Assembly: GCA_964468745.1 (NCBI GenBank)
Contig: CAYXVY010000120.1
Coordinates: 1 to 21,959 of the forward strand
Direction of reading: 5' to 3'
Length of the DNA stretch: 21,959 nucleotides
From: JACPRB01 sp964468745
GTDB taxonomy: Bacteria > Planctomycetota > MHYJ01 > JACPRB01
Below are positions 7,922 through 15,046 of this stretch, piece by piece. Position numbers and translations under genes: made by a program. The notes beneath the pieces were generated by a model that had not been told where the DNA came from, ran no database searches, and was given only the letters and a program-made list of their open reading frames with translations. Every line of letters begins with the position of its first letter. The stretch's first letter is position 1.

Positions 7922-8466
7922 GGGCGCATCGGCATTTTGAGGACGACTTCGTACAACGCGACGGCGAACTGATGGTCCTCGCCGGCATAGCTCAGGTTCG
8001 GGTGCGCGTTGTACTGGAGCGCGAGAGCGATTTCTCCCGATGACCAGAGGATCGTGCCGTCGGCCTTCGTCAGGATCATCTCGATCATCGGCCCGTCGCC
8101 GGTGATGTTCCAGTTCATGACCGCGTCGGATCCGAATTCGCGGCAGAGATCTGCCGGGGCGTAGGCGCGCGCCTCGCCCGTGAGGTTGAAGCGGTTCTTG
8201 AGCATGAACCGGTTGATCTCGACGACCGGCGTGACGCGATACCCGCGCTCACGAAGGGAGTCGTTGAAGACCGCGCGATACCACGTGATGTACTCGAGCC
8301 CGATGTCGTGCGTCCAGTTGTCGGGAGGCAGGACGGCGATACGGCCGACCCCCTTCCAGGCTTCCGGCGGCGCGATCGTGGCTTGCCCGAGCTCTCGCGT
8401 CGTATTCGTCTGATGACCGCACGCCGCGAGGGCGAGCGCCGCGAACGCGACAGAAGGGAATCGCAT
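7918..8466 (-). CDS. GNA1162/DUF799-like lipoprotein
   Basis: 182 residues from ATG 8466; GTG 8469 is also possible. A lipoprotein signal ends at LAACG (Cys17 or so). GRIAVLPPDNWT followed by a Rossmann-like segment (FNDSLRERGYRVTPVVEINR, AADLCREFGSDAVMNWNI) resembles the GNA1162/DUF799 lipoprotein family, which sits in the envelope of many Gram-negative bacteria with no firm biochemical role. It is coupled by a 4-nt overlap to the CxxC-repeat lipoprotein. A TATAAT lies 8 nt before the ATG. The family name is a moderate-confidence call. Confidence 0.7.
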   Translation of the reverse strand: MRFPSVAFAALALAACGHQTNTTRELGQATIAPPEAWKGVGRIAVLPPDNWTHDIGLEYITWYRAVFNDSLRERGYRVTPVVEINRFMLKNRFNLTGEARAYAPADLCREFGSDAVMNWNITGDGPMIEMILTKADGTILWSSGEIALALQYNAHPNLSYAGEDHQFAVALYEVVLKMPMRP

Positions 8467-8474
8467 CACGCGGG

Positions 8475-8480
8475 ATTATA
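8475..8480 (-). promoter_or_regulatory. -10 hexamer TATAAT 8 nt before the GNA1162-like start
   Basis: A perfect TATAAT on the minus strand lies 8 nt before ATG 8466 and 5 nt before GTG 8469. The predicted transcript start falls at or next to the start codon, which suggests a leaderless mRNA. No Shine-Dalgarno is visible. Confidence 0.5.
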
Positions 8481-8489
8481 CGACTTAGG

Positions 8490-8596
8490 AAAGATCGAAG
8501 AGCAAAGATCAGAGGTGAGAGAAGCCATCGCATTTCGAGAGCAACCCCGTTGCGCGATGCTCCTCTCTCATCTCTGATCTTTCATCTTTGATCTTT
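8490..8596. repeat. 107-bp imperfect palindrome built of AAAGATC units
   Basis: The arms are 8490-8524 and 8562-8596, 35 bp each and inverted, with about five mismatches. Each arm contains two AAAGATC-type units. The centre also pairs (CATCGC-like with GCGATG). The element fills the gap between two lipoprotein genes and looks like a dispersed REP or MITE-like repeat rather than a gene. As RNA it would form a long hairpin that could terminate or protect transcripts. Confidence 0.7.
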
Positions 8597-8599
8597 GGC

Positions 8600-9130
8600 T
8601 CACCGCAGATACATCGTCTCTCCGCCGCGGAACAGCGTCAGCTTCCGGATCGGCTCGATCGAGAATGTCTTTCCGGCGATCGCCTTTTCAATGGCGCCGA
8701 AGAAGTCAGCTTGGGGAACCTCGCCGACGAGCAGCGCCGCATAGCAGTCGTTGCCGGGGATCGCCGGATCCCTTCCCCGCGAGAAGAGGTAGCACGTGCG
8801 GGTGACGACCATCATGGTGGTGACGGTGCCGGCGGCTGCGTCGGCGACGGTTTTCACATGCGCGTCGAAGTCCAGTTGCGGCATAGCCGCGTACTGTGAG
8901 CGAGCCGCGCTGAATGCCTGGGTGATTCCATCGCGCACGGCCTGCGATGCATCGTCCTGCGCGCGCTGGTCCCGCCGCTGCGCCGCGAGCGAGGCGAGGT
9001 TCGACGCGCGCGCCGTGTGGATTTGGATCATCCCGGGTGCGCCCGATCCCAGGAGCGGGGCGGGCGCCGTGGGAGTGCCGCGCTTGCAGGCGGCGAGAGC
9101 GACAAGCAGGAGCAGCGGGGTGCAACGCAT
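8600..9130 (-). CDS. Small lipoprotein of unknown function
   Basis: 176 residues from ATG 9130. The signal peptide ends in the lipobox LAACK. The mature part is helical (LASLAAQRRDQRAQDDASQA) and then globular, with TMMVVTRTCYLFSRG and GNDCYAALLVGEVPQ; the two cysteines could form a disulphide. I do not recognise a family. It is divergent from the HEAT-like lipoprotein across a 49-bp gap. Confidence 0.75.
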   Translation of the reverse strand: MRCTPLLLLVALAACKRGTPTAPAPLLGSGAPGMIQIHTARASNLASLAAQRRDQRAQDDASQAVRDGITQAFSAARSQYAAMPQLDFDAHVKTVADAAAGTVTTMMVVTRTCYLFSRGRDPAIPGNDCYAALLVGEVPQADFFGAIEKAIAGKTFSIEPIRKLTLFRGGETMYLR

Positions 9131-9179
9131 ACCCGCTTGACGTCCGCCGCGCAGGATTGTTCGTCCAAATCCGTCCAGA

Positions 9180-9899
9180 ATGATGATGGGACGTCTCGTG
9201 TCCGCGGGCCTGCTGCTTCTCGCGGCCGGGTGCGCGCGGTCCGCGCCTGCACCCGTGATCGCGCCGCCGCCGGCCGAAAATGCCGAAGCAGAGCGCCTGA
9301 TGCTTGAGCTGGGCGACGCGAATCTCGACGTACGCGAGTGGGCGCACCGGGCGCTCTGGGAGATGGGCGCGATCGCGGAAGCCGCGCTGCGGGCGCATCT
9401 GCACGATCCCGACCCGGAGGTCGCCGAGCGGTGCGTCCGCATCCTGCGAGATCTTCCGATCGGCGACTGGGAGTGGTACGTCGCGTCCATCGTCGACGGC
9501 ATCGATCTGCAGTCGCTCGCGCTGCTGGACGATCCGCGTCACGGCATGACCTATGCCGAGATCCAGAGGATGCGTTTTGCGATGGACGGTCATGGCGTGA
9601 CGTGTGTGCGCTTGCAGCTGGCGCAGGCATCGTGCAATCACGGCGACATGATTCCCTCGTCCGTGACGGCGGAGCGCGCCTTGGCGCCGGCGGTGAAGCG
9701 GATGATCTGGGAGACGGAGGGCGCCTCGAATGTCTGCGCGTGGCTGGGACGGGTGGCGCGTCGCTCCGGGGCGGACGTCGAACTCCTTCCGGGGGGCGAG
9801 GCTCACTTCCTCAGCAGGCGCGCCGCGTTCGACCGCTGGTGGAGCGAGGGGAGCTGCCGGTACTACCGCGCGGGCGAGCGCCCGCACGAACACCGCTAG
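9180..9899 (+). CDS. HEAT-repeat-like lipoprotein
   Basis: 239 residues; three consecutive ATGs (9180, 9183, 9186) make the exact start uncertain. The lipobox is LLAAGC. Residues about 38-90 form two HEAT-like helical repeats (DANLDVREWAHRALWEMG, DPDPEVAERCVRILRDLP). The remainder is unrecognised but includes several cysteines. HEAT repeats are usually protein-binding scaffolds. Its TAG stop overlaps the cinA stop on the other strand: the bases CTAG at 9896-9899 supply both. Confidence 0.8.
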   Translation: MMMGRLVSAGLLLLAAGCARSAPAPVIAPPPAENAEAERLMLELGDANLDVREWAHRALWEMGAIAEAALRAHLHDPDPEVAERCVRILRDLPIGDWEWYVASIVDGIDLQSLALLDDPRHGMTYAEIQRMRFAMDGHGVTCVRLQLAQASCNHGDMIPSSVTAERALAPAVKRMIWETEGASNVCAWLGRVARRSGADVELLPGGEAHFLSRRAAFDRWWSEGSCRYYRAGERPHEHR

Positions 9900-11062
9900 A
9901 GCAGATGCCGCCGCACCATGTCGAGTGCTAGGTTGGCGCTGCGCTCCTTTATCCAGGTGCGCTCGCCGGGGAAGACGCGACGTTCGACGACGGCGACGCC
10001 GCGGTGCGTCACGGCGTGGTAGACGAGGCCGACCGGTTTTCCCGTCGAGCCGCCGGTCGGGCCGGCGATTCCGGTGGTCGCGACGCCGATGTCCGCGCCG
10101 CTCGTGCGGGCGATCCCCTCGGCCATCGCGCGCGCGACCTCCTCGCTGACGGCGCCGTGCGTGTCGATCAGCTCCTTCGGGACGCCCAGGCGCGACGTCT
10201 TGGCCGCGTTCGAGTAGGTCACGCAGGCCTCGAGGAGCGACGCGCTCACGCCGGGGACTTGCGTCAGCTTGTGCGCGATGAGTCCGCCCGTGCAGCTCTC
10301 GGCGATCGCGATCGTGGTCCGGCTCTTGATCAGCCGTGTCGCGACCTCCTCCTCGAGCGGACGGAAGAAGAGCGTGTCGCCGAGCGCCTTCTGGATCGCG
10401 CGGCCGATGGGCGCGGGATTCTTCGCGCGGACGAAGAGGTTGACGGTGCCATTCGACACGTAGTCGCCCCAGACCGCGTTCTTGTGGCGCGCGACGATCG
10501 GCGCGACGATCTCGTCCACGCTCCCCTCGGGCAGCCCGTAGACGCGGGCCTCCCACACCTTCTCGTGGCTCGGCAGGAGCGGGCGCACGTTCGCGTCGAA
10601 CATCGGGATCATCTCGCGTGGCGGACCCGGGAGGGCGAAGAAGCGGACGCCGTCCACGTCCAGTCGGAATCCGGGCGCCGAGCCGTTCGGATTCGGCAGG
10701 ATCTTCGCCCCCTTGGGCGCAAAGGCCTGCAGCCGGTTGTTGTCGGACATGCGGGTCTTGTAGATGCGGAAGCGGGACTGGATCGTACGCCACGCGGCGG
10801 CGTTGAAGACGAGCTCGCGGTGAAAGGCCTCCGCCGCTGCGGCGCGCGTGTAATCGTCCTGTGTCGGCCCCAGTCCGCCCGTGAGGATGACGACGTCGGC
10901 CCGCGCGGCGGCGAGCTTGATCGCGTCGACGATGTGCGAGAGGTCGTCCGCTACGGTGGCATGGAAGGCGATGTCGACGGCGCGTCCGAAAAACGCCAGG
11001 TGCGTGTCGACATTCCGCCCGCGCATGAGTTCCGAGCCGGTGGAGATCGTGGCAACGCGCAT
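9896..11062 (-). CDS. cinA: CinA-type protein (MoCF-like domain plus NMN amidohydrolase domain)
   Basis: 388 residues, slightly shorter than the usual 400-415. The N-terminal molybdopterin-binding-like (COG1058) domain has STGSELMRGRNVDT and TGGLGPTQDD (61-70), followed by FFALPGPPREM (141-151). The C-terminal CinA/PncC domain has ESCTGG (255-260, catalytic serine region) and TGIAGPTGG (330-338). Full-length CinA proteins combine ADP-ribose pyrophosphatase and NMN deamidase activities in pyridine nucleotide salvage. Whether both act here cannot be told from sequence alone. It starts at ATG 11062. Confidence 0.93.
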   Translation of the reverse strand: MRVATISTGSELMRGRNVDTHLAFFGRAVDIAFHATVADDLSHIVDAIKLAAARADVVILTGGLGPTQDDYTRAAAAEAFHRELVFNAAAWRTIQSRFRIYKTRMSDNNRLQAFAPKGAKILPNPNGSAPGFRLDVDGVRFFALPGPPREMIPMFDANVRPLLPSHEKVWEARVYGLPEGSVDEIVAPIVARHKNAVWGDYVSNGTVNLFVRAKNPAPIGRAIQKALGDTLFFRPLEEEVATRLIKSRTTIAIAESCTGGLIAHKLTQVPGVSASLLEACVTYSNAAKTSRLGVPKELIDTHGAVSEEVARAMAEGIARTSGADIGVATTGIAGPTGGSTGKPVGLVYHAVTHRGVAVVERRVFPGERTWIKERSANLALDMVRRHLL

Positions 11063-11083
11063 GGGGCGGATAGCCTACTAGAT

Positions 11084-11171
11084 GAACTCCCAACTCCCAA
11101 CCCCTGAAAGAACCATCGGTTATCCACGACTCACGTGGCGGAACAGAGGCGCCATGTGCCGTTGGGAGTTC
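11084..11171. repeat. Inverted repeat element upstream of the barrel gene, carrying a 25-bp dispersed hairpin
   Basis: The outer arms GAACTCCCAAC (11084-11094) and GTTGGGAGTTC (11161-11171) are perfectly inverted. Inside, 11114-11138 matches 12152-12176 at 23 of 25 bases and contains the hairpin CCACG-ACTCA-CGTGG. The element fills most of the gap between cinA and the barrel gene. Confidence 0.7.
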
Positions 11172-11181
11172 GCGGCGCGAA

Positions 11182-11187
11182 TAGAAT
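11182..11187 (+). promoter_or_regulatory. Candidate -10 (TAGAAT) for the barrel gene
   Basis: TAGAAT matches the -10 consensus at 5 of 6 bases and lies 25 nt before ATG 11213. An AAGAGG stretch sits directly before the start, closer than usual for a Shine-Dalgarno. No clear -35 is seen. Confidence 0.35.
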
Positions 11188-11212
11188 CGCCGCATCCGGT
11201 GTTGCAAGAGGC

Positions 11213-11956
11213 ATGTTATGGCTCGCGGCCGCACTGCTCGCGCAGGGATGACCGACCTGCCAGACCCCCACGCTGCCGCAGGCGCGAGAGGGGAGCGGGG
11301 CGCAGATCGCGCTCCGGTACGCGGACTTCAAGGACAAGGACGACGCGCGGCATCGGAACATCAGCGTCGTGACGACGGGGTTCGCGAGCCTGACGGATTC
11401 CATCGACGTCACGCTCAGCGTCCCATGGCACAGCTATCGCATTGAGGGCGAGACGGAAACGGGGCTCGGCGACGCGACGATCGTGGGGACGTGGAAGCTC
11501 ACGGACGTCTCGCTGCTGGGCGGCTTTCGAGTGCCGACGGGGGACGCCGATCTCGGCCGCTTCGCCGGCACGCCGGGGAAGATCGTGCCGCTCGGGTTCG
11601 GCACGGTCGATCTCCTCCTGGGCGTAACGCACTCGCGCCCCTTGTCGGAGGAATGGCGACTGCTGGGTGCGGCCCTGGTTTCGATTCCTCTGGGCGACTA
11701 TGACGAAGTGCCGCCGCCCGGCGTCGAGCTCGCGACACAGCCGGCGCTGACAATCTCGGGTCGCGTGGGGGTCCAGGGGGCGCCGTTTCGGATCGCGCTC
11801 GATCTTCAGTGGAAGGATGCCGAAGAATTCGACGACGGCGGCGCGTTCGCGTGGATCACGCCCGGTGCGACGTGGGGGCCGCTTGATGTCGACGTGCAAG
11901 TGCCGCTCAAGGGCGGGCACTTCGTCGCGACGATCGGACTCAACGTGCGCTTCTAA
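11213..11956 (+). CDS. Outer-membrane beta-barrel-like protein, candidate selenoprotein (Sec13 in a UxxC motif)
   Basis: From ATG 11213 the frame reads MLWLAAALLAQG, then TGA at 11249-11251, then PTCQTPTLPQ, and stays open to TAA 11954. That gives 247 residues with Sec13, so U13-P-T-C16 sits at the predicted mature N-terminus just after the signal peptide. The rest alternates polar and hydrophobic residues with many Gly/Asp turns (GLGDATIVGTWKL, LLGGFRVPTGDADLGRF) and ends in Phe, as outer-membrane barrels do. Related barrel proteins often have a CxxC/PTL segment here (from memory). A caller stopped by the TGA would start at GTG 11369 and lose both the export signal and the motif. A SECIS-like hairpin follows. 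Alternative: a point-mutated pseudogene. Function unknown; possibly metal or redox sensing or channel activity. Confidence 0.72.
11266..11293 (+). promoter_or_regulatory. Candidate bSECIS hairpin of the barrel gene
   Basis: CGC (11271-11273), a bulged U, GCC (11275-11277), triloop GCA (11278-11280), then GGC and GCG (11281-11286), enclosed by CCCC (11266-11269)/GGGG (11290-11293). The loop begins 26 nt after the UGA with G first. The bulged U below the loop recalls the E. coli fdhF SECIS. Confidence 0.55.
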
Positions 11957-11999
11957 GCAGGGTCGTTTAAATAATTGCCCATCCTTGCGACCCTGCTTA
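11954..11999. repeat. 46-bp palindromic repeat, copy A
   Basis: TAAGCAGGGTCG and CGACCCTGCTTA are perfect 12-bp inverted arms around an AT-rich centre. The left arm contains the stop codon of the barrel gene. The reverse complement aligns with copy A' at 12083-12126. It could act as a bidirectional terminator between the convergent barrel and argG genes, but no T-tract follows. Confidence 0.7.
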
Positions 12000-12082
12000 C
12001 CCCGAGCGGAGCGAAGTCGAGGGGTTGCCTCTACGAGGTCTGCAGGGGCCAACCGTTCGACTCGCCTGCGGCTCGCTCACGG
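12000..12082. repeat. Pair of inverted CCCCGAGCGGAGCGAAGTCG-type repeats
   Basis: 12000-12024 runs from CCCCGAGCGGAGCG to GTCGAGGGG. 12053-12082 is a related sequence in the opposite orientation (CCGTTCGACTCGCC to GCTCGCTCACGG). Both are self-complementary. Short palindromes of this type are dispersed in many GC-rich genomes. Confidence 0.55.
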
Positions 12083-12126
12083 TAAGCCGGCGGCGAGGTG
12101 AGCAACTATTTTGTTCCACCGGCTTA
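12083..12126. repeat. 44-bp palindromic repeat, copy A'
   Basis: TAAGCCGG (12083-12090) and CCGGCTTA (12119-12126) are inverted arms. The inner GTGAGCAAC/GTTCCAC stem flanks a TATTTT loop. It aligns with the reverse complement of copy A, including the GCAA-TATTT core, so the two copies face each other. Confidence 0.65.
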
Positions 12127-12151
12127 GGAAAACTGCCGACTCCCCAGGAGT

Positions 12152-12176
12152 CATCGGTCATCCACGACTCGCGTGG
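12152..12176. repeat. 25-bp dispersed hairpin repeat, second copy
   Basis: Matches 11114-11138 at 23 of 25 bases. The stem CCACG/CGTGG is identical in both copies; only the loop (ACTCA versus ACTCG) and one flanking base differ. It lies just past the argG stop, so the two copies bracket the barrel gene. Confidence 0.65.
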
Positions 12177-12224
12177 GAGCGCAAACGCGCCGTGGGGAAT
12201 TTGAAGTTGGAAGTTCCCCCGGGG

Positions 12225-13349
12225 CTACACGGGCGACTCGGACCGCTGCGGCACCGTCATCGAGTGCGTCACGAACAGCGTATTCGGGCTGCGACGCCCG
12301 AGAACCGTCAGCGTCCCCTTGTAGAGGGACAGCCGGACGTCCCCCGTCACGCGCTCGCTGACCTTGGCGAAATACGCGTCGAGCCCTTCACGCTCCGCGG
12401 TGAACCAGCGGCCGCCGTAGACGATGTCTGCGTACCCGCGCGAAAGGCCTTCCTTGACGTGCAGCACACCCTTCTCGAGCGTGATGGCCTCGAGCGCGCG
12501 ATGCGCGGTGATGATGACGTGCGCGGCGGGCGCCTCGTAGAGCTCGCGCGTCTTAAGGCCGCCGATGCGATTTTCGATGACGTCGAAGCGTCCGACCGCG
12601 GCGCGCCCCGCCACCTTGTTCAGCCGGTCGATCAGCTGCACCGGCCGCAGCTCCTCGCCGTCGAGCCGGACGGGGATGCCGGCCTCGAAGCTGATCTCGA
12701 TGATCGTCGGCTTCGACGGCGCCTCCGCCGGCGTCGTCGTCATCACGTAGGTGTCGCGCGGCGGTTCCTCCCACGTGTCGTTGAGTCCGCGCAGCTGGAT
12801 GTTGTTGCCCCAGAGATTCTGCTCGACGTTGTAGAGCGTCTTGCGCTCGCTCTCGATCTTGAGGCGGTGTTCGCGCGCGTAGGCGACGTCGTCGGCGACG
12901 GTGAGGAGGTTGAGCTCGACGAGCGGCATGACGACGTCCATGTCGGGCGCCAGGGCGGTGAGCGCGTTCTGCAGGCGGATCTTGTCATTGCCGATCCCGC
13001 GCGATCCGTGCGCGATCGTGTCGCACCCCTCTTCCTGCGCGATGTTGACCAGTTCCTGCATGATCAGGGGGCGCGACAGGGCGCTGAACAGGTAGTACCC
13101 CTGCTCGTACACGGCGTTGGCGCGGATGCACGGGAAGATGAAGTCCTTGACGAATTTCTCGCGGAGGTCGGCGAGGTGCGCGGCGGAGGCGCCGAGCTCG
13201 ACGGCCTGCTCGGCGAGCGGCTCGAGGTACTCGGGTTGGCCGAGGTTGGCGGAGAAGGTGTAGACCTTCATCCCCTTCACGTGGCGGAGATAGTGGACGC
13301 AGATGGTCGTGTCGAGTCCGCCGGAGTATGCCAGTACAACTTTCGGCAT
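12225..13349 (-). CDS. argG: Argininosuccinate synthase
   Basis: 374 residues, somewhat short for the family (about 400). It joins citrulline and aspartate using ATP in arginine synthesis. The ATP-pyrophosphatase loop AYSGGLDTT is at 7-15. IRANAVYEQGYYLFSALSRP, NVEQNLWG, TWEEPPRDTYVMT and EGLDAYFAKVSERVTGDVRLSLYKG are present as in the family. The usual HG-TGKGNDQ-R segment reads HGSRGIGNDKIR, which is divergent. The stop is near repeat copies, and no other arg genes are in the window. It starts at ATG 13349, 6 nt after a TACACT -10-like hexamer. Confidence 0.94.
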   Translation of the reverse strand: MPKVVLAYSGGLDTTICVHYLRHVKGMKVYTFSANLGQPEYLEPLAEQAVELGASAAHLADLREKFVKDFIFPCIRANAVYEQGYYLFSALSRPLIMQELVNIAQEEGCDTIAHGSRGIGNDKIRLQNALTALAPDMDVVMPLVELNLLTVADDVAYAREHRLKIESERKTLYNVEQNLWGNNIQLRGLNDTWEEPPRDTYVMTTTPAEAPSKPTIIEISFEAGIPVRLDGEELRPVQLIDRLNKVAGRAAVGRFDVIENRIGGLKTRELYEAPAAHVIITAHRALEAITLEKGVLHVKEGLSRGYADIVYGGRWFTAEREGLDAYFAKVSERVTGDVRLSLYKGTLTVLGRRSPNTLFVTHSMTVPQRSESPV

Positions 13350-13355
13350 GAGCTC

Positions 13356-13361
13356 AGTGTA
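13356..13361 (-). promoter_or_regulatory. Extended -10 (TGC-TACACT) 6 nt before argG
   Basis: On the minus strand TACACT, preceded by TG one base away, lies 6 nt before the argG ATG. Transcription would then begin at or next to the start codon. No Shine-Dalgarno is visible. Confidence 0.45.
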
Positions 13362-13368
13362 GCAGCGA

Positions 13369-14403
13369 TCAGACGCGCTTGACAGTGGTCTCAGCCCCGA
13401 CGCGGGCGCTCTCTCCGGACAGGGGAGGGTCGATGGCCAGCAGGTCGCCGCGGCGGGCGCGGAAGAAGTCGTGGCGCATCTCGTCGCGATGCCGCATCAG
13501 CATGTCGGCGTTGCAGAGCGCGCCTTCGCGTCCGCACAGCGCCGTCCAGCATCGACCGTGGCCGCGGTGGAGGTCGGTGACGACGCGGTGTCCGACGTTG
13601 CGCGAAGCGAGCGTGGCGCCGGTTTTCGTGACGACGAGATAGGAGTACTTGATCGATTCCTTGTTCAGCCCCGTGCGTTGATCGAGTTCGCCGACGATGG
13701 AGGGGCGGTTCCAAGGAACGTCTTCGTGGCACCACATGTCGGGCGACGCGCGCATCGGGCAGGGCGACTGGCGGAGGCATGGGGCGGCGATCGTGAAGCC
13801 CGCGGCGGCGAGTTCGTCGCGCCACGCCATGAGACGCTGCGTCGTTGACTTGAGCGCGGGTTCGATGATGACGAGGTAACCGTCGGGCTCGAGGTTGCGG
13901 TCGGCGAGACCGCGCAGCGTGCGCGTGTCGGCCATTTCCGCGAGCACGTTCGCCGCGACGATGAGTTTGTAGCGGCCGGTGGGCTCCGTCGACAGGAGGC
14001 GCGGCTGGATCTTCGTGAAGCTGCGGATGAGGAAGTCGGCGTCGTCGTAGGCCTCGTCGACGATATCGAAGAGATCGACGTCTCCCTTTCCTATTCCAAG
14101 CGCGCCCGTGCCCGGCCCGCATCCGTAGTCCAGTGCGGGGCCGTTGATCGTCGCGTACGTGGCGAGTTCGTCGAGGACGCGCCGCACTTTCAGGTAGTGG
14201 ACGGGAAGGTAGTAGTGCGTGTACGCGGCGCGCAGGGACGGCTTGGACATGTAGCCTGGGCGCATTGGCTTCTGGCCGGTGAACATGTCGGAGAGTTCCA
14301 TCAGCGCCTCCGCGAGGACGCGCAGCTTGATGGGGTGGGTCTTGCGGCGATCCCGAATCGCGTCGAGGAGCGGCTGGGGGACGGTCAGGGTTTCGCGGGT
14401 CAC
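13369..14403 (-). CDS. Rsm22-like small-ribosomal-subunit methyltransferase-family protein
   Basis: 344 residues from GTG 14403, which overlaps the upstream stop as GTGA. The SAM-binding motif LDYGCGPGTGALG is at 91-103, and a class I fold continues with IVAANVLAEM and GYLVIIEPA. It then has APCLRQSPCPM (C209, C215) and MWCHED (C225), followed by later cysteines C285, C290 and C297, the pattern of the Rsm22/METTL17 family, whose mitochondrial members act in small-subunit assembly and bind Fe-S. Inferred role: ribosome assembly or rRNA methylation. The family assignment rests on the CP and WCH motifs plus the SAM fold. Confidence 0.8.
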   Translation of the reverse strand: MTRETLTVPQPLLDAIRDRRKTHPIKLRVLAEALMELSDMFTGQKPMRPGYMSKPSLRAAYTHYYLPVHYLKVRRVLDELATYATINGPALDYGCGPGTGALGIGKGDVDLFDIVDEAYDDADFLIRSFTKIQPRLLSTEPTGRYKLIVAANVLAEMADTRTLRGLADRNLEPDGYLVIIEPALKSTTQRLMAWRDELAAAGFTIAAPCLRQSPCPMRASPDMWCHEDVPWNRPSIVGELDQRTGLNKESIKYSYLVVTKTGATLASRNVGHRVVTDLHRGHGRCWTALCGREGALCNADMLMRHRDEMRHDFFRARRGDLLAIDPPLSGESARVGAETTVKRV

Positions 14404-14993
14404 GGGCGTTGCGGTGGGGATTGCGGGGTCATTCGCATGAAGTTCCCGCGCTGGCCGCTCTGGGCCCACGCTCCGTCCGTGAGGATGTAGAACTCGCGGT
14501 AGATGCACGGGGCCTGTCCGTCGGTGAAGCGCACGATGATCTGTCCGCACATGCGGCCCTCGGCCCATTCCACGCCGTAGGTGGGCTGGTAGTTGTCGGG
14601 CTCCTGGACACCCTGTTCGCGGACCTGGGGGATCATGCGGGTGGGGAGGGCCTTGAGGACCCCCTTGTCGTTGAGGTATTTTTCGAAGTCTTCGTGGAGG
14701 TCGGCGGCGACTTTCCAGTCGGGGTTTTTGGTGAGACGGAGGAAGTGTTCGCGCCGGCTGGGGGCGACCTTGGCGAGCATGAAGGCTTCGGTTTCTTTGC
14801 GATCGAGTTGTTCGATGCGGTAGTCCGCGGAGGTGAGGGCGTGTCCGCGGGAGGCGTAGCGTTCGACGATGAAGGCGCCGGCTGGGGTGAGGAGGTCGGA
14901 CTCGCGCGGGGGCGATTTGACGAGGAGGAGGCTGGAGGCGGCGCCGGCGACGATGATTGCGGCGACGATGAGGGGGGCTTTTCTCTTGAACAT
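14400..14993 (-). CDS. Membrane-anchored protein of unknown function
   Basis: 197 residues from ATG 14993 (MFKRKAPLIV), with one N-terminal hydrophobic segment (about 6-24) after a basic start, so either an anchor or a signal peptide. The rest is soluble, with SRREHFLRLTKNPDWKVAADL, WAEGRMCGQIIVRF and REFYILTDGAWAQ. Two cysteines (in RMCGQ and APCIYR) could pair. Longer versions of the frame run into the tRNA gene and are spurious. TATAAT lies 10 nt before this start, and ATG 15005 overlaps that hexamer, which favours 14993. Translationally coupled to the Rsm22-like gene. Family not recognised. Confidence 0.75.
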   Translation of the reverse strand: MFKRKAPLIVAAIIVAGAASSLLLVKSPPRESDLLTPAGAFIVERYASRGHALTSADYRIEQLDRKETEAFMLAKVAPSRREHFLRLTKNPDWKVAADLHEDFEKYLNDKGVLKALPTRMIPQVREQGVQEPDNYQPTYGVEWAEGRMCGQIIVRFTDGQAPCIYREFYILTDGAWAQSGQRGNFMRMTPQSPPQRP

Positions 14994-15003
14994 GAGCGGG
15001 GTC

Positions 15004-15009
15004 ATTATA
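15004..15009 (-). promoter_or_regulatory. -10 hexamer TATAAT before the membrane-anchored protein gene
   Basis: A perfect TATAAT on the minus strand, 10 nt before ATG 14993. Initiation 6-7 nt downstream would leave a leader of only a few bases. Confidence 0.5.
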
Positions 15010-15046
15010 TTAATGGCGGGGCGGAGAGCGCCATAGGGCCGCCTGC

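Noticed and set aside
8706..11234. 842-codon minus-strand frame
   Set aside because: Crosses cinA, the HEAT lipoprotein and the small lipoprotein in the wrong frame.
12111..13382. 423-codon plus-strand frame
   Set aside because: Shadow of argG on the other strand.
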